Origin: JAWOGN01 sp046496815
GTDB taxonomy: Bacteria > Desulfobacterota > DSM-4660 > Desulfatiglandales > Desulfatiglandaceae
Assembly: GCA_046496815.1 (NCBI GenBank)
Contig: JAWOGN010000091.1
Coordinates: 1 to 20,067, forward strand
Length of the DNA: 20,067 bases
Direction of reading: 5' to 3'
Each line of letters opens with the position of its first letter. Within the stretch, counting starts at the first letter, position 1. The translations under genes were made by a program, and so were the position numbers. Under the pieces are notes generated by a model that searched no databases, was not told the DNA's origin, and saw only the letters and a program-made list of their open reading frames with translations. Below are positions 1 to 6,399 of this stretch, piece after piece.

Positions 1-1
1 T

Positions 2-448
2 CAGAATCTTTTCAATGCTGTCCGCCCTGATATGCTGCCGGCTTTCCCGGTCAAAGCGGACCACCTGCTGGTTTTGCGCCACAATCCGTGTCTTTCGGCT
101 CGTCGGCCGGTCTCTTTCCACCACGATGCCGTCGGAAGCCAGGCCCATCTCACTGAGGGTATCGAGGATGTGTGAGCCCATGGAGTCATCACCCACGACA
201 CCGCACAGGGTGGGCCTTGCACCGAGGCGGGCGATATTGTGAATCACGTTGGCGGCCCCACCCAGCATTTTTGTCTCGCGCTTCACCTCCACGACAGGGA
301 CGGGAGCTTCCGGCGAAATTCGCGACACATCGCCCCAAACGTACTCGTCCAGGATAATGTCACCGATAACGAGAACCTTGGCATCTGAAAACCTGTCAAG
401 ATGGGTGATCAGATGATGCCCATCGAAAGTGATCCCGTTTGCATTCAT
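2..448 (-). CDS. rfaE1: D-glycero-beta-D-manno-heptose-7-phosphate kinase (PfkB family), C-terminus cut by window edge
   Basis: Only the first 149 residues are present; the reading frame is open at the left edge. The sequence has the PfkB/ribokinase N-terminal signature of the RfaE1/HldE kinase: GDIILDEYVWG (29-39), the substrate-binding stretch RISPEAPVPVVEV (43-55), MLGGAANV (61-68), and NQQVVRFDRE (126-135). The family phosphorylates heptose-7-phosphate at O-1 in the cytoplasm, on the way to ADP-heptose for the LPS inner core, so a Gram-negative envelope is implied. The ATP-binding half lies outside the window. I therefore cannot tell whether this is a stand-alone kinase or a bifunctional HldE carrying the adenylyltransferase domain. 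The ATG at 448 is chosen because the conserved fold begins soon after it; upstream GAGAAA is only a weak ribosome site. The gene is transcribed away from trkA. A TGA at positions 3-1 is out of frame and does not end this gene. Confidence 0.9.
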   Translation of the reverse strand, partial: MNANGITFDGHHLITHLDRFSDAKVLVIGDIILDEYVWGDVSRISPEAPVPVVEVKRETKMLGGAANVIHNIARLGARPTLCGVVGDDSMGSHILDTLSEMGLASDGIVVERDRPTSRKTRIVAQNQQVVRFDRESRQHIRADSIEKIL

Positions 449-604
449 TGTTTTCTCAACGGAACGCTGTGATTCCCACGGTTTTGTTCGCATGGCCGTC
501 AGCGCGGGCATGCAGGCGTTCACCGTGCAGGGACGTATTTGGTTTGCGGCCTTCTCAAAGCGATCGGGACGGCCTCCAACGCACCATTTCAACGCGCTGA
601 ATTC

Positions 605-625
605 ATATAAAAATAATTTTTATAT
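605..625. repeat. perfect AT-only palindrome (10 + 1 + 10)
   Basis: ATATAAAAAT at 605-614 is matched by its exact reverse complement at 616-625, with a single A between. It consists only of A and T. It could be a dimeric regulator's operator, a bent or easily melted site, or a bidirectional terminator-like element for the leftward rfaE1 transcript region. The sequence alone does not decide between these. Confidence 0.6.
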
Positions 626-841
626 CATTGTGAATATTTCTTGTCCATACGTATTCGCCCAAAGCAAAGTCGACCTTTCAGCAAGCCACTGCATCCCTCC
701 GACGGCAGACGGCTTGACTTTTTTCGTTTGCTTCACTAAAGGAGAATTGAACCGAATATTTCAAGTATTTTCGTCCATTGCGCTGTCTAAACGAAAACAA
801 TGAGGTTTTCCAAGATCAAGAAAAACTACAATCATAAACAT

Positions 842-873
842 TTGAATACATTAAGTATTTCGAGGAATATAAT
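842..873 (+). promoter_or_regulatory. possible promoter with perfect TATAAT box
   Basis: A perfect -10 box TATAAT lies at 868-873. The best -35-like hexamer, TTGAAT at 842-847, is 20 bp upstream. That is longer than the usual 16-18, so either the -35 is poor or an activator is needed. AATAC/GTATT (845-849 and 855-859) forms a small inverted repeat over the -35 region that could bind a regulator. It points toward the structured element at 878-928 and, 317 bp further on, trkA. Confidence 0.35.
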
Positions 874-877
874 TCGC

Positions 878-928
878 GCCTGACCTCCCTCTATTAGCGA
901 GAGAAAAAGTGAAAGTTTTCGGTCAGGC
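878..928 (+). ncRNA. possible three-way-junction RNA element
   Basis: GCCTGACC (878-885) is the exact complement of GGTCAGGC (921-928). Between them lie two small hairpins: CTCT/AGAG (889-892 with 900-903) and GAAA/TTTC (911-914 with 917-920). Together they can fold as a compact three-way junction starting about 5 nt after a perfect TATAAT box. The inner stems are only 4 bp, so the outer 8-bp stem carries most of the support. It matches no RNA family that I recognise. Confidence 0.35.
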
Positions 929-941
929 ACTGTGAATACAC

Positions 942-1060
942 TCGCAAAAAGTCGGAAATCACCTTTTTCCGTCATTCCGGTGTAGACCGGAATCCAGTCT
1001 TTTCAGACAGTTAAGGAGAACCGGGACCCCGTTTTTCAACGGGGTGAGGACTTTTTACGA
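942..1060. repeat. palindromic intergenic mosaic element with inverted ends
   Basis: The ends TCGCAAAAAGTC (942-953) and GACTTTTTACGA (1049-1060) are inverted copies matching at 11 of 12 positions. Inside are three hairpins: CGGAAA/TTTCCG (953-958 with 966-971), ATTCCGG/CCGGAAT (974-980 with 987-993), and ACCCCGTT/AACGGGGT (1026-1033 with 1038-1045). The inner GTCATTCCGG...CCGGAATCCAG motif is the type I associate with dispersed intergenic palindromes in deltaproteobacterial and other proteobacterial genomes. No ORF is inside, so this would be a non-autonomous, MITE- or REP-like element. It lies upstream of trkA and could affect its transcript. Only one copy is seen in this window. Confidence 0.6.
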
Positions 1061-1189
1061 TTTCATCACCGTTTAATGGGAGCAAAATCGATGATGCAAC
1101 CTTTCCCATTACAGCGACAGCTGCCCGTGTGCTTAAAAAGTCAGGCTACGGCATTTTCTGCCTTCTAGGCCGGCCTGTGGGAGGAATCA

Positions 1190-2548
1190 GTGAAAATCAA
1201 CATCGTCGGCGCGGGCGAGGTAGGGTTCCACATCGCCCAAAGGCTTTCTGAGGAAGGTCATGACGTGGTCCTTATTGACAAGGACCCTGAGAAAATTCAG
1301 CGCATTTCCGAGCAATTGGATGTACAGGCCCATTTGGGTTCGGGAACGAGCCCCCGGGTGCTCAGAGATTCGGGAATTGCTGAGGCGGACTTGCTGGTCG
1401 CCGCCACTGACAGCGACGAGGTGAACCTGATCTCCTGCTTGCTCGCCCGCAACCAAAATCAATACATGCTGAAAGTCGCCCGCGTGAGAAACGAAGAGTA
1501 TCTGGCGGAAAAAGTACTGTTCAGCCAGGATTTTCTGGGTATTGACCATATCATTAATCCCCAGTCCGCGATGGTGGAAAGTATCATAACCTTGATGAAG
1601 GTACCGGGTGCCGAGGATGTCATTGATTTTGTCGGCGGTCGGGTCAAGCTCATCGCATTTCAATTGCCGAAAGATTCCCCATTCATCGGACGGGAATTGA
1701 TTTCTTTTAGAGAGCTCGAAGGAAGGGTCCTCGTGGGCGCGATCGTCCGTAAGAACCAGGTGGTGATCCCCCGCGGTAAGGACCAAATTCAGGCCGATGA
1801 CCTCATTTACGTGGTCATAAGAAATGATGAAATGGGATCCGTGCTTCAGTTGTTCGATATCAAAGCGGAAAGCCTGAGGAGGGTCCTCATTGTCGGTGCA
1901 GGAGAAACGGGTGCTGCCCTTGCGACCGCCCTTGACCAAACAGATATCAGTACAAAGATTATCGATAAAGACGCCGAAACGTGTGCCGGCCTGGCCAAAA
2001 AAATGGAGCGCGTAATCGTGATCAGTGGGGATGGAACGGACAAAGACCTTCTGTTGGAAGAAAATATCGGCGATATGGATTTTATGGTTGCCATCACCGG
2101 AGACGAAGAGAGCAACATCCTCATGTCAATCCTGGGAAAGGGCCTGGGGGCAAGCAAAACCATCACACGCGTCAGCAAATTGAGTTATATTCCACTCGTC
2201 TCTGCGATCGGGATCGACACCGTCGTAAGCCCGAGGCTTTCAGCGGTCAGGGCGATTCTCCAGTACATCCGGCGCGGCAAAATCATCTCTGTCGCGCCGC
2301 TGAAGGGAGAACACGCCGAGGCGATCGAGGCCGAAGCCTTGGAGACCTCGGACATTGTGAACGTCCCTCTGTCCAAGGTGAAGTTTCCGAAAGGCGCAAT
2401 CGTCGGCGCAATCGTTCGGGGTGAAGAAATTATCATTCCCCGGGGTGACAGTGTGATTTTGCCGAAAGATCGACTTATTATTTTCTCTCTTCAGCAGGTC
2501 ATCCCCAAGCTGGAAAAGCTGCTTACCGTGAAACTGGAATACTTCTAA
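1190..2548 (+). CDS. trkA: Trk potassium uptake system regulatory protein TrkA
   Basis: This 452-residue cytoplasmic protein gates the TrkH channel in response to bound nucleotides (NAD(H) or ATP/ADP in studied homologues). It shows the duplicated TrkA layout. RCK_N 1 has the Rossmann motif GAGEVG (7-12) and an acidic end of strand 2 (LIDKD, 28-32). RCK_C 1 covers about 141-225. RCK_N 2 has GAGETG (236-241) and IIDKD (257-261), and RCK_C 2 covers about 367-450. The length is typical of TrkA. The GTG start is supported by GGGAGG at 1179-1184, 5 nt upstream. The stop TAA shares its last base with the ATG of trkH, so the two are translationally coupled and co-transcribed. Confidence 0.96.
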   Translation: MKINIVGAGEVGFHIAQRLSEEGHDVVLIDKDPEKIQRISEQLDVQAHLGSGTSPRVLRDSGIAEADLLVAATDSDEVNLISCLLARNQNQYMLKVARVRNEEYLAEKVLFSQDFLGIDHIINPQSAMVESIITLMKVPGAEDVIDFVGGRVKLIAFQLPKDSPFIGRELISFRELEGRVLVGAIVRKNQVVIPRGKDQIQADDLIYVVIRNDEMGSVLQLFDIKAESLRRVLIVGAGETGAALATALDQTDISTKIIDKDAETCAGLAKKMERVIVISGDGTDKDLLLEENIGDMDFMVAITGDEESNILMSILGKGLGASKTITRVSKLSYIPLVSAIGIDTVVSPRLSAVRAILQYIRRGKIISVAPLKGEHAEAIEAEALETSDIVNVPLSKVKFPKGAIVGAIVRGEEIIIPRGDSVILPKDRLIIFSLQQVIPKLEKLLTVKLEYF

Positions 2549-3996
2549 TGCATTTCAGGATCATCACGCGATTCATCGCGATATTGGTTCTTTTTCTTGG
2601 TATCTCCATGGTCCTGCCGCTGTCGGTCTCATGGATCGAGGGGGATGGCAGCACCCGCGCCCTGTTGGTTTCCATGCTGATCTCCTCTTTCGTCGGGCTC
2701 ATCTTTTTCCTGCCGGCAAAAACAAAGCAAGACACCCAATTGACCCATCGCGACGGCATCGCCATCGTGACCTTCGGTTGGATCATGGCCGGATTCATCG
2801 GGACACTGCCCTATCTCTTTTCAGGAGCCATACCCAACTTCACCCATGCCTACTTTGAATCCCTGTCCGGCTTCACCACCACCGGCGCTTCCATCCTGAA
2901 CGACATTGAAGAACTCCCGGGGGGGATCCTGCTCTGGCGAAGCCAGACTCAGTGGCTCGGTGGAATGGGGATTATCGTGCTCTCCATCGCAATACTTCCC
3001 TACTTGGGGGTAGGGGGCATGCAATTATACAAGGCTGAAATTCCAAGCCCCGTCGTGGACAAACTTAAGCCGAGAATATCGGAGACGGCAAAAACCCTCT
3101 GGAAAGTCTACCTTCTTCTCACTGTGCTTGAAATTCTCTTGTTGATGGCCGGGGGAATGTCCCTTTTCGACGGTACCTGCCATGCCTTTTGCACCATGCC
3201 GACGGGAGGGTTTTCAACCAAAAACGCGAGTATTGCACACTTCAACAGCCCGTATTTTGATGTCATCATTCTTGTTTTTATGCTGTTTTCAGGCATCAAC
3301 TTCTCCCTCCACTACAAGCTGATCAAAGGGGATGTCAAAATTTTTGGAAAGGATCCGGAGTGTCGTGTGTTCCTTGCATTGGCTGCGGTATTTACCCTCC
3401 TCATTACCCTGAACATCTATGGATCGGTTTATGATTCCTTCGCCAAAGCGTTTCGCTATGCAGCCTTTCAGGTGACATCCATCATCACCACGACAGGGTT
3501 TGCGACGGCAGATTTCGATACATGGCCGGCACTGTCCAAATTCATTTTGCTCCTCTGCATGTTCCTGGGTGCCATGGCCGGTTCCACCGGCGGTGGGATG
3601 AAGACACTGCGAGTGATGCTGCTTCTTCGACATGGATATCGCGAAATATTTCGCATCATCCATCCCCACGCCGTTACCACCGTCAAAATCGGGGGAAACC
3701 CTGTGCCTTCAAACACGCTCAGCAGCATCTGGGGATTCTTTGTGCTCTATCTGGGTCTTTTTATTGCAGCCACCGCCGTGATGGCGGCCATGGGGCTTGA
3801 CCTGATCAGTGCGATCGCATCCGTTGCGGCCTCCATCGGGAACATCGGACCTGGTTTGGCTCTCGTGGGACCGACAAAGAACTATCTAGCGGTACCATTC
3901 GCCGGGAAATGGGTCCTGATTTTTTGTATGCTGTTGGGGCGTTTGGAAATTTATACCGTGTTCGTCTTATTGGTGCCCGAGTACTGGCGGAAATGA
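2548..3996 (+). CDS. trkH: Trk potassium uptake system channel subunit TrkH
   Basis: This is an inner-membrane protein of 482 residues, the usual TrkH length, with many hydrophobic helices. Four pore-loop filter segments typical of the Trk/Ktr superfamily are visible: SGFTTTGAS (107-115), TMPTGGFST (216-224), SIITTTGFAT (311-320) and SIGNIGPG (429-436). The filter glycine is kept in each. GSTGGGMKTLR (345-355) matches the conserved intramembrane gating loop found after the third repeat's pore region in TrkH. The ATG overlaps the trkA stop by one base, and GGA at 2536-2538 inside trkA can serve as ribosome site. With TrkA it forms the potassium uptake complex. No clear terminator follows; the nearest candidate is a 5-bp CATGC/GCATG hairpin (4235-4251) with a T8 run 19 nt later. 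Confidence 0.96.
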   Translation: MHFRIITRFIAILVLFLGISMVLPLSVSWIEGDGSTRALLVSMLISSFVGLIFFLPAKTKQDTQLTHRDGIAIVTFGWIMAGFIGTLPYLFSGAIPNFTHAYFESLSGFTTTGASILNDIEELPGGILLWRSQTQWLGGMGIIVLSIAILPYLGVGGMQLYKAEIPSPVVDKLKPRISETAKTLWKVYLLLTVLEILLLMAGGMSLFDGTCHAFCTMPTGGFSTKNASIAHFNSPYFDVIILVFMLFSGINFSLHYKLIKGDVKIFGKDPECRVFLALAAVFTLLITLNIYGSVYDSFAKAFRYAAFQVTSIITTTGFATADFDTWPALSKFILLLCMFLGAMAGSTGGGMKTLRVMLLLRHGYREIFRIIHPHAVTTVKIGGNPVPSNTLSSIWGFFVLYLGLFIAATAVMAAMGLDLISAIASVAASIGNIGPGLALVGPTKNYLAVPFAGKWVLIFCMLLGRLEIYTVFVLLVPEYWRK

Positions 3997-4300
3997 GGTG
4001 ACGATACGGTGAGGCTCCCGTTTGCGCTGTTGATTCAATGAACATCCGTGTCGGAACCTATTTCCCCACAGTATTCTCAGACAGATCTCTTTTCGGAGTT
4101 ACCCCGATGTTGAATAAATCCTGAGCGCGGATTCCAATTTCGCCTCTATTGATAGCGTTTCGTGGGGTTCATCACTGACCGTCCGGAATCATCCGGCGAT
4201 GCGGTTCAAAAGCGGTAATCGGACCCCCTTGGGGCATGCAAAACAGGCATGAATCGCGATTTTGGGATCATTTTTTTTGTAACGACAGGGTTTATTTGTA

Positions 4301-4327
4301 TTGACATGAACCGCCCTTAGGTATATT
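4301..4327 (+). promoter_or_regulatory. sigma70-like promoter candidate
   Basis: A perfect -35 TTGACA lies at 4301-4306, and TATATT at 4322-4327 (5 of 6 to the -10 consensus) is 15 bp downstream. The spacer is two bases short of optimal. The upstream 4271-4300 stretch is T-rich, which can act like an UP element. It would start a transcript near 4334 that reads through the hairpin-rich region toward the TauE-like gene at 5043, giving a leader of about 700 nt. It is the best promoter match in this spacer. Confidence 0.5.
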
Positions 4328-4342
4328 GCAGTGTTGAAATGA

Positions 4343-4384
4343 GTGAAGGCTCGACTTTCTCAGTCGGGTGAAGTTCTCCTTCAC
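4343..4384 (+). promoter_or_regulatory. twin hairpins with identical loops and an alternative pairing
   Basis: CGACT/AGTCG (4352-4356 with 4362-4366) and GTGAAG/CTTCAC (4368-4373 with 4379-4384) both close the same five-base loop TTCTC. A second copy of GTGAAGG at 4343-4349 can instead pair with CCTTCAC at 4378-4384, which would break the second hairpin and enclose the first. Such mutually exclusive stems just after a predicted start site are typical of regulated leaders. Stem lengths are modest. Confidence 0.4.
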
Positions 4385-4520
4385 ACTTTGTTGATGCGAG
4401 TTGCGACTTGATCTTTGATGAGATATGTACCGGCGGAGCCCAATAACAGATTTATCCGTACAGGTTTCAGTAAACTTGCATCATGCGACGCTTGCGACTT
4501 TTTTTGTTTTGAGATCCGAT

Positions 4521-4649
4521 ATGATGATAAGGTCTGTCTATGCTGCTTTTACCGGGGCAATTGCGACAGTTCTTCTACGCCTGTTTGCAACGATATTTCT
4601 ACTCACTGCAACGGCAGCAGGTTGCTGCCCGAAAAACGGTCCGGAATAA
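4521..4649 (+). CDS. doubtful small lipoprotein-like ORF
   Basis: This is a 42-residue frame: a basic start (MMIRS), a hydrophobic stretch rich in A, L, T and F (about 7-34), then AAGCC (33-37) and a short polar tail ending PKNGPE. It vaguely recalls tiny entericidin-type lipoproteins, but the lipobox is poor (A-A-G-C in place of L-A-G-C). The ribosome site is weak, with only GAGA about 7 nt upstream. The tail also overlaps a strong RNA hairpin (4613-4629) in a region that otherwise looks noncoding. I regard it as more likely chance than gene. Confidence 0.15.
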   Translation: MMIRSVYAAFTGAIATVLLRLFATIFLLTATAAGCCPKNGPE

Positions 4650-4725
4650 GGGTCCGAAAGAGAAATAGAACACGCTGATGCCGCGCAGCAACGCTGTGAG
4701 CATCTAAATCCGGACCCTCAGACCG
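4637..4725 (+). ncRNA. four-tier irregular hairpin, structured RNA candidate
   Basis: Four nested stems stack on one axis: CGGTC/GACCG (4637-4641 with 4721-4725), GGGTCCG/CGGACCC (4650-4656 with 4711-4717), GATGC/GCATC (4677-4681 with 4700-4704), and CGCAGC/GCTGTG (4684-4689 with 4693-4698, one G-U pair) closing an AAC loop. Another hairpin, GGCAGCA/TGCTGCC (4613-4629), sits just upstream. Twenty-three base pairs in correct nested order within 89 nt is hard to explain by chance in unconstrained DNA. No protein frame explains it. Strand is assigned from the upstream promoter; the fold would also exist on the other strand. Confidence 0.45.
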
Positions 4726-4932
4726 AACCTTGACCCTGCATACTGCAATGTTTGGGCGGTGATGAAGAAAAAAAAAGCAAACTGCCGATCACCCACAGCG
4801 CGAGCGGTACGCTGAAACACGGTCGAATTCCGGCCGTATTTCATGAGGCCCGGCGTGCTGATTGTATCACGGAACCATTCAAACGCCTCCGTGAGGACGC
4901 CGAGCCGCGCAAGCGACACTCAGAGCGAAGAA

Positions 4933-4965
4933 CGCAGGACTCACAAACGATGTGCGAATCCTGCG
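4933..4965 (+). promoter_or_regulatory. leader hairpin before the terminator-like stem
   Basis: CGCAGGA (4933-4939) pairs with TCCTGCG (4959-4965). Inside it CACA (4942-4945) pairs with TGTG (4951-4954) around a five-base AACGA loop, with a small internal loop between the two stems. It ends 17 nt before the terminator-like stem at 4983, so it could be the sensor or anti-terminator part of an attenuator. That role is inferred from position only. Confidence 0.4.
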
Positions 4966-4982
4966 AGAAAGCATGAAGGGGG

Positions 4983-5016
4983 GGGCGATTATTCTGTGAA
5001 TAATCACCCTGTTTTT
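4983..5016 (+). terminator. terminator-like hairpin directly before the TauE-like gene
   Basis: GGG-C-GATTATT (4983-4993) pairs with AATAATC-A-CCC (4999-5009) around a CTGTG loop, with one C/A mismatch. It is followed by TG and five T (5012-5016). The shape fits a rho-independent terminator on the plus strand. It lies 26 nt before the ATG of the next gene, leaving room for a ribosome site but hardly for a new promoter. It therefore either ends a noncoding RNA or works as an attenuator for the gene downstream. Confidence 0.5.
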
Positions 5017-5042
5017 CAACCAATTAAACCGGGAGGGAAGAT

Positions 5043-6347
5043 ATGAATAGGAAAAAATTTTTGATGTGGACGTTCGTTTTACTCCTCTTAAGCGTCATGT
5101 CATTGGCCTTTGCCCAATCCCCGTCCTCTGACCTGACAACACCCCAGATGTCGGAAAAAATGAAGAATGCAATCAACAAGAGTCTGGAGAATGAGGAATT
5201 CGCCGAGAAAACCAAAGCCGTTATCAAGGCGGGGGAAGAGCCCGGCTACCTGGGCATCCCCGGCGCGCCGAGTCCCAATTTGATTCTGGGATTGCTCTGG
5301 GCGATCTGGGTCGGGTGGCTTTTTTCCACGATCGGTGCCTTCGGCGGCATGATGGCGGGAATCGGTCATATCACGGTTTTCGGCCTCGGCCCTTACGGCC
5401 AGTCATTCGGCAGGGGGAACCCGGTCAACAAGCTCGTGGTCGATTCGATCCGTGTGTCCAACCAGTGGCTGGTGGGTTTCAGCGGGCTGGTATCTTCCAT
5501 CAACTACTACAAAATGGGCAGGCTGGTTCTGCCCATAGCCCTGTGCCTGGGCATCGGCGGAATCGCCGGCTCCTGGCTGATCCCCGAAATTACGGCCGGC
5601 AAAATTTCCTTCCGGGAATATGTCGGCTACTTCGGCCTGATCGTCATGGTGCTGGGATTTTTCCTGCTGTACGAAATCACCCCCACGGGCTCAGCAAGGA
5701 AAAAGGAAGCCAAAGCGGCGGCCCAGGCGTTTGAAAAATCCATAAAAGAAAAAAAGGACTCCGCCGAGATGGGCGTCAAGCTCGTCGAAGGAAATCAGAA
5801 GTTCATGTGGATCGGGATTGCGCTGGTCCTTGCGTCCGGACTCTGGATAAACCTTATCGGCAGCCCGAAAATCGTCGCATACCTTTTGGCCATCGCAGGG
5901 TTGATAATGGGCTTTATGATCGGTACCGTGCGCTTCACATTTTACGGCGTCGAATTCAAGTTCAAAGCCTATCTCCCGGTGCTTGGCGGCATCGTCATCG
6001 CGGCGGTAGCGGCCTTTCTGGGTATCGGCGGGGGATTCCTCTTCGTTCCGTTCATGACATCCGTGGTCGGCCTTCCCATGTTCATCGTCGCGGGTACCTC
6101 GACATTGTGTGTGTTCATCGGCATGATCGTCTCGATCTTTACCTACATGGTCGGGAAAGGTATTCTGGTTTCCTGGGGGTTTATCGGCATGGAACTGATT
6201 GGAATCTTCATCGGTTCCATGATCGGCCCGAGAACCTCCAAGTACTTGCCGGACAAGGCGCTGAAGATCCTCTTCATTCTCCTCGCGTTCTATGTCGGCA
6301 TTCGCTACGCGTCTCAGGGTTTCTTCGGCCAGAAATGGCTTCCGTAA
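5043..6347 (+). CDS. TauE/SafE (TSUP) family membrane permease with N-terminal signal sequence
   Basis: This 434-residue inner-membrane protein is of the TSUP family, whose members move sulfite, sulfonates or related organic anions; the substrate here cannot be read from the sequence. Residues 1-24 look like a cleavable signal ending AFA. About 50 polar residues follow before the first permease helix near 80. The two half-repeats each carry the glycine-rich helix start: GAFGGMMAGIG (98-108) and FLGIGGGFLFVPF (325-337). Between them lies a Lys/Glu-rich loop (about 216-255). The total is longer than the common 250-300-residue members. The ATG is well supported by GGGAGG at 5031-5036. A terminator-like hairpin sits between it and the predicted promoter at 4301. 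In an anaerobe of this kind a role in sulfur-compound transport is plausible but unproven. Confidence 0.85.
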   Translation: MNRKKFLMWTFVLLLLSVMSLAFAQSPSSDLTTPQMSEKMKNAINKSLENEEFAEKTKAVIKAGEEPGYLGIPGAPSPNLILGLLWAIWVGWLFSTIGAFGGMMAGIGHITVFGLGPYGQSFGRGNPVNKLVVDSIRVSNQWLVGFSGLVSSINYYKMGRLVLPIALCLGIGGIAGSWLIPEITAGKISFREYVGYFGLIVMVLGFFLLYEITPTGSARKKEAKAAAQAFEKSIKEKKDSAEMGVKLVEGNQKFMWIGIALVLASGLWINLIGSPKIVAYLLAIAGLIMGFMIGTVRFTFYGVEFKFKAYLPVLGGIVIAAVAAFLGIGGGFLFVPFMTSVVGLPMFIVAGTSTLCVFIGMIVSIFTYMVGKGILVSWGFIGMELIGIFIGSMIGPRTSKYLPDKALKILFILLAFYVGIRYASQGFFGQKWLP

Positions 6348-6399
6348 CCCGCCCCGAAGCGCGAATGCATATTTGCCGAGGGTCAAACCGATCAAGACT

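Larger units (their letters stand above)
449..1189. other. gene-free spacer between divergent rfaE1 and trkA
   Basis: No convincing protein gene is seen in these 741 bp. The spacer is AT-rich around 600-660 and 760-875, unlike the flanking genes. It contains a perfect AT palindrome (605-625), a possible promoter (842-873), a potential three-way-junction fold (878-928), and a palindromic mosaic repeat (942-1060). A 10-bp palindrome AGGCCGGCCT (1167-1176) lies just before the trkA ribosome site, and CAGGC (1142-1146) can pair with GCCTG (1173-1177) around a small GGCA/TGCC hairpin (1150-1162). That could give the trkA leader some structure. I found no good promoter close to trkA. Confidence 0.7.
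3997..5042. other. gene-free region of about 1 kb, rich in inverted repeats
   Basis: No convincing gene is seen. The short frames on either strand have poor composition, no good ribosome sites, and no recognisable protein. From about 4301 onward the plus strand carries a promoter-like sequence and then a dense series of inverted repeats, listed separately. Further stems not listed separately are GGCAGCA/TGCTGCC (4613-4629), GGTGAT/ATCACC (4758-4763 with 4788-4793), GTACGC/GCGTGC enclosing ACGGTCG/CGGCCGT (4807-4858), and CACGGA/TCCGTG (4868-4893). The first 300 bp (3997-4300) contain only weak hairpins. Confidence 0.7.

Noticed and set aside
1..222. TGA at the very left edge that would end a minus-strand frame
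   Set aside because: It is in a different frame from rfaE1, which stays open to the edge; no frameshift is needed because the kinase motifs continue in one frame.
429..803. 124-residue frame on the plus strand in the rfaE1-trkA spacer
   Set aside because: It overlaps the start of rfaE1 in antisense, has no ribosome site, runs through the AT palindrome, and resembles no protein family.
1011..1060. Partial likeness to the ydaO/c-di-AMP riboswitch (GGAGAACC...GGGGTGAGGAC) upstream of trkA, where such a switch would make sense
   Set aside because: The second half of the riboswitch consensus is missing, and the segment is fully explained as the right arm of the palindromic mosaic element.
4235..4278. 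CATGC/GCATG hairpin followed by T8 as terminator of trkAH
   Set aside because: The T run starts 19 nt after the stem, too far for an intrinsic terminator.
4704..4919. 71-residue minus-strand frame with a somewhat protein-like composition
   Set aside because: It runs through several RNA hairpins, has an artefactual poly-F from an A run, no ribosome site, and no recognisable motif.
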